Below are positions 6,359-10,995 of a stretch of DNA of 10,995 nt, piece by piece. The stretch spans positions 1-10,995 of the forward strand of contig JACIWY010000084.1 in assembly GCA_014360745.1 (NCBI GenBank). Direction: 5' to 3'. Source of the DNA: Chloroflexota bacterium. Lineage in GTDB: Bacteria; Chloroflexota; Anaerolineae; UBA1429. Each line of letters opens with the position of its first letter. Within the stretch, counting starts at the first letter, position 1. The translations under genes and the position numbers were made by a program. The notes under the pieces are model-generated. The model did no database searches and had not been told where the DNA came from. It was given only the letters and a program-made list of their open reading frames with translations.

Positions 6359-7957
6359 TCAACTGCGCAGCACACTCTGCCCCGCCCGGGCGCCGGTGTG
6401 CTCGCCGGCCCAGACGGTGGGCACGCCGTTTACCAAAACATATTCCACCCCGCGCACATAGGCCTCGGGATGTTCGACGGTAGAGACGTCGTCCAAGGCA
6501 TCGCCATCGAACACTACCACATCGGCGCAATAGCCCGGGCACAGCAAGCCGCGCCTGCGCAGGCCAAAGTGGGTGGCCGGCATGCTGGTCATTTTGCGAA
6601 TAGCATCCTCCAGCCGCAACGTCCCCTTTTCACGCACATGATAGGTCAGATAATGGGTCATGCCGGCGAAATGGATGGGGTGGGCGCAAGGGATGGTGAA
6701 CGAAGGATCGATGGAGCTACTGAACCCATCCACCCCCAGGTTAAAGAGGGGATGAGAGACCATCTTGGCCAACAACTCTTCGCTCTTGAGCAAACCGATG
6801 ACGAACAGGTTGTCCATATCCGTGCCGTGGGCGGCCAAAATGTCAAAGAAGCACTCCCACTCGTCCTGGCCCCAGAGCGCGGCGATTTCGGGGAAGGACT
6901 TGCCTGCCAGCTCCGGGAAGCGCTCGTTGCGCGCCATGCGCACGCGGTGCCACTCGCCGCGATGGATAAAGCGCCAGTAGCGGTCGCAATCGTTACGCAG
7001 GCGGGCGCGCACGGCGGGATCTCGGAGCAGCTCGGCAGCGCGGGCCGGCCCCTCGGCTTTGACCCACGGCGGGAGAATGGCCGCGAGCTGGCCGATCCCA
7101 TCGGGGAAGGGCGTGGTGTCGGCCATGACGTCCAACCCGTCTCTGCGGGCTTTTCCCATCGTCTCCACCGCGCGTTCCCAAGCGCCCTCCGGCGCGCCGG
7201 TGTTGTGGCGCACATTAAGGTGAGAGATCTCGCCGATCACGCCCCCTTGGCGCACGATCTCCAGAAACTCTTCCACCGCCTCCTGCAGATAGGCGTCGCG
7301 GTTGCGGATATGGCTGGCATAGACGCCGCCGTATTCGCCCACGACTCGGGCCAGGCGGACGACCTCCTCGGTCGAGGCGGCGCGGCCCGGCTCGAACTCC
7401 AGGCCGGTGGAAAGGCCCAAAGCGCCCGCATCCATCGCCTCGCGCACTAGGTTTTCCATGGTGGTGAGCTGCTGCTCGCTGACGGCGGGGCCGATCGCCC
7501 CTGCCGCCTGGCGCACGGTGTTATGGCCTACGAGAAAGGCCAGGTTGCAAGAGGGGCGCAGACGCGCCAGCTCCTGCAGATAATCGGCAAAGGAGCGCCA
7601 GCCGATTGCGCCACGGTATGCGTATTGGCGCAACCTGCCCTCCACCGCCGCTCGCGAGGCGCCTTCGAGCGGCGCGTTGCTATAGCCGCAGTTGCCGACG
7701 ATCTCGGTCGTTACCCCCTGGCGGATGGTGCTTTGGGCCAGGGGATTGGCATGAATCGACCAATCGGTGTGGCTGTGTGCATCGATAAACCCCGGAGCGA
7801 TGATCTTGCCCACCGCGTCGATCACCCGCCTGGCTTGCGCCCCTTCCAGCCGCCCTATATCGACGATGCGCTCCCCCTCGATGGCCACGTCGGCGGGGTA
7901 AAGCGGGTTACCGGTGCCGTCGGCCAGCCAACCGTTGCGGATCAGAAGATCAAGCAT
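6359..7957 (-). CDS. D-aminoacylase / N-acyl-D-amino-acid deacylase family amidohydrolase
   Basis: This 532-residue metal-dependent hydrolase probably cleaves an N-acyl or amide bond. The ATG at 7957 is preceded by GGGAGG nine bases upstream; a longer frame from 8176 runs into the preceding gene. The amidohydrolase metal motif His-x-His is at 61-63 (GFIDAHSHTDW). Family-specific features are GNCGY with Cys90, His216 in YASHIRNR, His246 in EISHLN, and Asp410 in GVDG. By known D-aminoacylase chemistry, the Cys, these His residues and the Asp are metal and catalytic ligands, with no carboxylated Lys. N- and C-terminal beta-sandwich parts (1-55 and about 470-532) are intact. It starts 25 bp after the dehydratase-like gene, indicating one operon. 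The acyl substrate is unknown; dihydropyrimidinase-like or isoaspartyl functions are less likely given the GNCGY motif. Confidence 0.92.
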   Translation of the reverse strand: MLDLLIRNGWLADGTGNPLYPADVAIEGERIVDIGRLEGAQARRVIDAVGKIIAPGFIDAHSHTDWSIHANPLAQSTIRQGVTTEIVGNCGYSNAPLEGASRAAVEGRLRQYAYRGAIGWRSFADYLQELARLRPSCNLAFLVGHNTVRQAAGAIGPAVSEQQLTTMENLVREAMDAGALGLSTGLEFEPGRAASTEEVVRLARVVGEYGGVYASHIRNRDAYLQEAVEEFLEIVRQGGVIGEISHLNVRHNTGAPEGAWERAVETMGKARRDGLDVMADTTPFPDGIGQLAAILPPWVKAEGPARAAELLRDPAVRARLRNDCDRYWRFIHRGEWHRVRMARNERFPELAGKSFPEIAALWGQDEWECFFDILAAHGTDMDNLFVIGLLKSEELLAKMVSHPLFNLGVDGFSSSIDPSFTIPCAHPIHFAGMTHYLTYHVREKGTLRLEDAIRKMTSMPATHFGLRRRGLLCPGYCADVVVFDGDALDDVSTVEHPEAYVRGVEYVLVNGVPTVWAGEHTGARAGQSVLRS

Positions 7958-7982
7958 GGTCGTTTTCCTCCCGACGATGATC

Positions 7983-8912
7983 TCACGTTTTGAGCATACC
8001 CAACCCACGCTCGATAAGCGCGCCGAGCTGCGCACGATGCTCCGGCCGCACGTCCACCAAGGGCGGACGAACCCCGCCCGTGGGCCGGCCGCGCAAGGCG
8101 AGACCGGCTTTGGGCAAGGCGATGCCATAACCAGGCACCTGGTTGCGCAGCTCGGTGTAGGGCCGATAGAACCCATCGATCCAGCGATCGATTTCAGGCT
8201 CGTCCCAGCGCGCCAGCGCCTGATCGAAGGCCCAGGCGATCTCGGGCACGAATTCGATGCCTCCCGGCGAGTAGGGCCGGATGCCCGCCGCCGTGTAACG
8301 CTTGGCGTACATCTCGGCCGAGGGCATGCCGTTCATGAGCAAAAAATCCTCCCCCAACAAACGGCGCATCTCGGCCAGCATATCCAGATCGCCATAGCCA
8401 TCCTTGAGGCCGATGACGTTCGGGTAACGCTCCACGAGATGGGCGACGGTCGCGGGCCGGAACACGGCATTGTCGCGATGATAGATCAGCACCGCCAGTT
8501 TGGTCATGCCGGCGATGGTGCCGTAATGGGCAAAGAGGCCCTCCTGCGGGCCACCGGCCAAATAGGGCGGAAAGACCAACACCGCGTCGGCGCCGGCCTG
8601 CTCGGCTGCGGCGACGAACTGCAAGGCCAATCGCGTGCCATAACCGACGCCGGCCACCACCGGCACGCGCCGGCCCACCTCTTCCACCGCAGCGCGGATG
8701 AGGGAATAGTACTCTTCAAGCGTCAACGACCAAAACTCGCCCGTCCCACAGCAGCAAAAGTAACACGTGGGCTTGACGTCGAATCCTTCGAGCCAATGCA
8801 GATGTTGGCGAAAGCGCGACAGATCGACCTCGGCCAGCGATACAAAGGGCGTGTGTACAAAGGGTAGCAAGCCTTTGATCTGGGCTCGCACCTCGTCGGG
8901 TCCTCGCGGCAT
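7983..8912 (-). CDS. kdgD: 5-dehydro-4-deoxyglucarate dehydratase-like (DapA superfamily aldolase/dehydratase)
   Basis: This 309-residue TIM-barrel protein most resembles 5-keto-4-deoxyglucarate dehydratase, which converts that sugar-acid intermediate to 2,5-dioxopentanoate with loss of CO2 and water. The ATG at 8912 is preferred over TTG at 8918 because AGGAGGAGG is correctly spaced only for the ATG. The Schiff-base Lys is Lys170 (GLKDG), the conserved Tyr is Tyr144 (IYHRDNAVF), and GTGEF is at 56-60. Subfamily clues are GVGYGTRLA, the KDGYGDLD stretch, the SPGGIEFVPE region and the C-terminal VPGYGIALPKAGL and VRPPLVD blocks. The strand before GTGEF is oddly Cys-rich (Cys50, 53, 54, 55). 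It is the first gene of the minus-strand cluster. No glucarate dehydratase or dioxopentanoate dehydrogenase gene is in the window, so the exact substrate may differ. Confidence 0.87.
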   Translation of the reverse strand: MPRGPDEVRAQIKGLLPFVHTPFVSLAEVDLSRFRQHLHWLEGFDVKPTCYFCCCGTGEFWSLTLEEYYSLIRAAVEEVGRRVPVVAGVGYGTRLALQFVAAAEQAGADAVLVFPPYLAGGPQEGLFAHYGTIAGMTKLAVLIYHRDNAVFRPATVAHLVERYPNVIGLKDGYGDLDMLAEMRRLLGEDFLLMNGMPSAEMYAKRYTAAGIRPYSPGGIEFVPEIAWAFDQALARWDEPEIDRWIDGFYRPYTELRNQVPGYGIALPKAGLALRGRPTGGVRPPLVDVRPEHRAQLGALIERGLGMLKT

Positions 8913-9145
8913 GTTCAACCTCCTCCTGAACGCTCATTTTTGACGCACCCAGGGCTTGTCCCTAGAATGAGTCTGCTCGAACCACCGATACGGGCGCATG
9001 ATGCAGGGGCACGATCTGCCCTGTCTCATCCGATCTCGTCTCCGCTTCATTCCTCTCCGCGCTCGTCCTGGGTGGAAACGATCGCCTTTAGCTCATCGGC
9101 GCCGGTGAATCGAGGACAAGGGTATTATACGGAGGGAGCCGGTTC
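8913..9145. other. Divergent intergenic region between dehydratase-like and archaemetzincin-like genes
   Basis: These 233 bases must hold promoters for both outward-reading genes, but I found no convincing paired -35/-10 boxes. Structure visible: a hairpin at 8998-9029, made of ATGA/TCAT outside and CAGGGGCA/TGCCCTG inside with one bulged G, and a small dyad AGGG-CTTGT-CCCT near 8951-8963. Strong ribosome binding sites mark both ends: AGGAGGAGG for the minus-strand gene and GGAGGG for the plus-strand gene. TATTAT at 9123-9128 is too close to that site to be a likely -10 box. Confidence 0.5.
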
Positions 9146-9859
9146 ATGTTTATCTCGATGACGTGGTCCGAGGGGATCACCGAGCGGGAAAGCCGTGTGG
9201 CCATCGATACGGTCAAACAAGTGTTATACTGGCTTTACCTGCGACACCCCGAGGCCTTGATCGATCCACCCATCCAGATTCGCCCTTTTGGCAATTGGAT
9301 CATCCCCGCCCTGGTGCCCGACAAGCCCTATTGGGGCACGCAATGGTATATCGACTCTAGCTATGATGATCAGCTCCAGCAGGTCATCGCGCCGCTCTTT
9401 TTAGAGTTGGTGCGTCGTGAGCCGTGGCAACAGGCCGATGCCCATTTTGACCTGGCCTTGTTGGAGCAAGACCTGACCGATTTTCCCGTCCCGCTCGCTA
9501 GGATGTACCCGGAGCGCTATACGCTGGGCAGTAGCTTGCCGGGCACCGGCGCTGTGATGTCGGTGTATCGCCTGCGCCAAATCCAAGACACCTACATCCG
9601 CGAATTGAGCCTGGCCCGCCTGGTGCGCCATCACCTGGGCCATGTGTTGGGCGTTCCGGAGCTGACCCGTCGACAGGCCACGGCCCGCCTGGGGCTGGAG
9701 CTCCATTGCACCAATCCCTGCGTGATGCGCAACGCGGCCACCGCAAGCGAGTTGACCGAGCTGGCCCTGGAAGAGGTGGAGATGGGCTGGCCCTTCTGCG
9801 AGCTGTGCACCCAAGAGCTGCACCATGTCATCGTGCGCTACAGCTACGAGTGGAGCTGA
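9146..9859 (+). CDS. Archaemetzincin-like (peptidase M54-related) protein with altered active site
   Basis: This 237-residue protein starts at an ATG preceded by GGAGGG. The central AVMSVYRLRQ (136-145) and the C-terminal zinc-site region follow the archaemetzincin layout, whose signature is HExxHxxGxxHC, then CxM, then CxxC. Here the first part reads His162-His163-Leu-Gly-His166-x-x-Gly169, so the catalytic Glu is His. The third His is not at its usual place (Glu172 stands there) but appears after an insertion of about 15 residues as His187-Cys188, followed by Cys192-Val-Met194 and Cys218-x-x-Cys221. The four Cys, probably a structural zinc site, are kept. It is flanked by divergent and convergent genes, so it is likely monocistronic. 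Peptidase activity is doubtful; binding or a changed chemistry is possible. Homology is inferred from motif order. Confidence 0.75.
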   Translation: MFISMTWSEGITERESRVAIDTVKQVLYWLYLRHPEALIDPPIQIRPFGNWIIPALVPDKPYWGTQWYIDSSYDDQLQQVIAPLFLELVRREPWQQADAHFDLALLEQDLTDFPVPLARMYPERYTLGSSLPGTGAVMSVYRLRQIQDTYIRELSLARLVRHHLGHVLGVPELTRRQATARLGLELHCTNPCVMRNAATASELTELALEEVEMGWPFCELCTQELHHVIVRYSYEWS

Positions 9860-9870
9860 ACTGCGCCTCC

Positions 9871-10479
9871 TCACTCCACGATGTGGATGCCCAGCTCTTG
9901 GGCGATGGCCTTGACATAGAGCTCGTGCTCCGCGGCGTGCACCCGCGCCTCCAGATCTTCTAATGAATCCTGGGCATAGATCGGCACGACGCATTGGGCC
10001 ACCACCGGGCCCACATCGACCCCTTCATCGGGCACGCGGTGCACCATAACGCCGGTATGCTCGATCTGGCCGGCGCGAAAGGCTGCATAAGCGCGCTCGA
10101 TGGCATGTGTGCCCGGAAACATGCCCGGAAGCGCAGGGTGAATATTGAGCACGCGCCCCGAGTAGTAGCGCAAGAAGGCCATGCTCAAAATATGCATCCA
10201 ACCGGCCATGATGACCAGGTCCACCGGATAGCTGAGGAGCATACGTGCCAAGTCGGCATCGTATTGTTGGCGCGAGACGCCCGCCTTGCGATAGGGCAAC
10301 AGAGGATGATAGATGGTGTGGATGCCATGTTTCTTGGCCCGCTCGAGGGCATAGGCCGCCTTGCGGTTAGAGACCACCACCGAAATCTTGGTCTCGGGGA
10401 GCTTGCCCGATTCGCAAGCGTCGATGATAGCTTGTAGGTTGGTGCCGCTGCCGGAGACGAGCACGGCCAAATAGTTCAT
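9871..10479 (-). CDS. purN: Phosphoribosylglycinamide formyltransferase (GAR transformylase)
   Basis: This 202-residue cytoplasmic enzyme transfers a formyl group from 10-formyltetrahydrofolate to glycinamide ribonucleotide, the third step of purine synthesis. Length is close to the family norm of about 190-215. The N-terminal phosphate-binding loop VSGSGTNLQAI is at 8-18. The catalytic Asn112 and His114 sit in NIHPALPGMFPGTHAIERA, and the catalytic Asp is most likely Asp151 in VPDEGVDVGPVV, by comparison with Asn106, His108 and Asp144 of the E. coli enzyme. GAGGG precedes the start. It follows purD on the same strand with a 77-bp gap, a usual purine gene order. Its stop is 11 bp from the stop of the convergent archaemetzincin-like gene. 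Nothing suggests it is inactive. Confidence 0.96.
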   Translation of the reverse strand: MNYLAVLVSGSGTNLQAIIDACESGKLPETKISVVVSNRKAAYALERAKKHGIHTIYHPLLPYRKAGVSRQQYDADLARMLLSYPVDLVIMAGWMHILSMAFLRYYSGRVLNIHPALPGMFPGTHAIERAYAAFRAGQIEHTGVMVHRVPDEGVDVGPVVAQCVVPIYAQDSLEDLEARVHAAEHELYVKAIAQELGIHIVE

Positions 10480-10556
10480 GGTCGCCCTCTACATGGTGGC
10501 TTGGCGCGATTAAAATGGTGGGCACTTTTGGCCCGTCTGGGGGCCGTGCCCGCCGC
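10480..10556 (-). promoter_or_regulatory. purD-purN spacer with strong bulged hairpin
   Basis: On the minus strand, GGGCAC-GGCCC (10551-10541) pairs with GGGCC-AAAA-GTGCCC (10534-10520): an 11-bp, mostly G-C stem, six-base loop, four-base A bulge. It is followed by ACCATTTTAA. It begins five bases after the purD stop. It could be an attenuator, partial terminator or mRNA-stabilising structure tuning purN against purD. The U run is four bases and is offset from the stem, so full termination is uncertain. No purine riboswitch core was recognised. Confidence 0.45.
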
Positions 10557-10995
10557 CTAACGCGATATCTCAGCCGTCAGGCGCAGCCCTTTGGCGCCGA
10601 TATCCCGACGGTACATGGCGCCCGGCCAGTGAATCCGTTCCACCGCCGCATAAGCCCGTTCAATGGCGCCGGCCAGATCGTCGGCCCAGGCGGTCACGCC
10701 CAATACCCGCCCGCCGGCGGTGACGATCTTGCCGTCTTGGCGCTTGGTGCCGGCGTGAAAGACCACCGTGTCGGGCAGTTCGGCCACCCGATCGAGCCCT
10801 TGGATCTCGTACCCGGTTTTATAGGCGCCCGGGTATCCCTGAGAGGCCATCACCACGCAGACGCACGATTTATTCGCCCATTGCAGCTCTATTTGATCCA
10901 AATCGCCTTCGATACAAGCGTCCAACACGGCGTGGAGATCGGTCTCTAGAAGGGGCAAGATAACCTGCGCTTCGGGGTCGCCAAAGCGGCAGTTG
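10557..10995 (-). CDS. purD: Phosphoribosylamine-glycine ligase, C-terminal part (runs off right edge)
   Basis: Only the last 145 or so codons are present; the frame is open to the window edge. The enzyme joins glycine to 5-phosphoribosylamine with ATP, the second step of purine synthesis. The first visible residues, NCRFGDPEAQVILPLLETDL, carry the PurD signature Asn-x-Arg-Phe-Gly-Asp-Pro-Glu, where the Glu and Asn coordinate Mg-ATP in the ATP-grasp fold. What follows is the C-terminal domain: CVVMASQGYPGAYKTG, VVFHAGTK, GGRVLGVTAWADDLAGAIERAY and the final FxGxxYRxDIG-like stretch (here WPGAMYRRDIG). All are standard family elements. It is immediately upstream of purN on the same strand. A TTG at 10958 that would open an internal frame is not a real start. 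Confidence 0.95.
   Translation of the reverse strand, partial: NCRFGDPEAQVILPLLETDLHAVLDACIEGDLDQIELQWANKSCVCVVMASQGYPGAYKTGYEIQGLDRVAELPDTVVFHAGTKRQDGKIVTAGGRVLGVTAWADDLAGAIERAYAAVERIHWPGAMYRRDIGAKGLRLTAEISR

Noticed and set aside
6398..7450. A 350-codon plus-strand open frame opposite the amidohydrolase.
   Set aside because: It is a mirror frame of a well-supported enzyme, with no motif or binding site of its own.
7914..8867. A 317-codon plus-strand open frame opposite the dehydratase-like gene.
   Set aside because: The minus-strand protein has full family motifs and a strong ribosome binding site. The antisense product shows none.
9070..9085. GGGTGGAAACGATCG resembles the conserved T-box leader sequence.
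   Set aside because: The match to GGGTGGNACCGCG is partial. I see no stem I or specifier loop, and the gene downstream is neither an aminoacyl-tRNA synthetase nor an amino-acid gene.
9850..9879. GTGGAG/CTCCAC dyad at the convergent ends of the archaemetzincin-like and purN genes, as a bidirectional terminator.
   Set aside because: The stem is only six bases with an 18-base loop, and no U tract follows on either strand.

Overview
The window most resembles a Chloroflexota (Chloroflexi) genome, probably of the Anaerolineae/Caldilineae type. It is GC-rich. Its sugar-binding lipoprotein carries the long Val/Glu/Lys linker typical of that phylum, and its signalling proteins mix histidine-kinase-like and receiver modules in ways common there. 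This assignment rests on style, not on a marker gene. Coding density is high, and I see no rRNA, tRNA, CRISPR array, transposase or phage gene.

Layout. Positions 1-74 hold a dense inverted-repeat element with two mutually exclusive hairpins, just past the end of a minus-strand ABC-transporter solute-binding lipoprotein gene (159-1613). A 446-base divergent intergenic region (1614-2059) separates that gene from a plus-strand regulator (2060-3301). The regulator has an HTH-like segment, a histidine-kinase ATPase domain that has lost its catalytic residues, and an intact receiver domain. Its 3' end overlaps by 74 bp, tail to tail, the 3' end of a large membrane hybrid histidine kinase on the minus strand (3228-5435). 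That kinase has an intact catalytic core but two C-terminal receiver domains, each missing a key residue.

Upstream of the kinase on the same strand lie three catabolic-looking genes, transcribed in the order 5-dehydro-4-deoxyglucarate dehydratase-like (7983-8912), D-aminoacylase-family amidohydrolase (6359-7957) and PIG-L/LmbE-family deacetylase (5497-6252). The first two are 25 bp apart and surely co-transcribed. The other two genes follow at gaps of 106 and 61 bp and may belong to the same transcript. Together with the sugar-binding lipoprotein they suggest uptake and breakdown of acidic or N-acylated sugar or amino-acid compounds under two-component control. The link to the regulators is inferred from proximity.

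To the right, a plus-strand gene (9146-9859) encodes an archaemetzincin-like protein whose expected catalytic Glu is replaced by His. After it come two minus-strand purine biosynthesis genes, purN (9871-10479) and the 3' part of purD (10557 to the right edge), with a candidate hairpin between them.

The strongest candidates for something undescribed are the degenerate archaemetzincin, the tail-overlapping pair of partly degenerate kinase/receiver proteins, the Cys-rich active-site strand of the dehydratase, and the compact alternative-hairpin element at the left edge.
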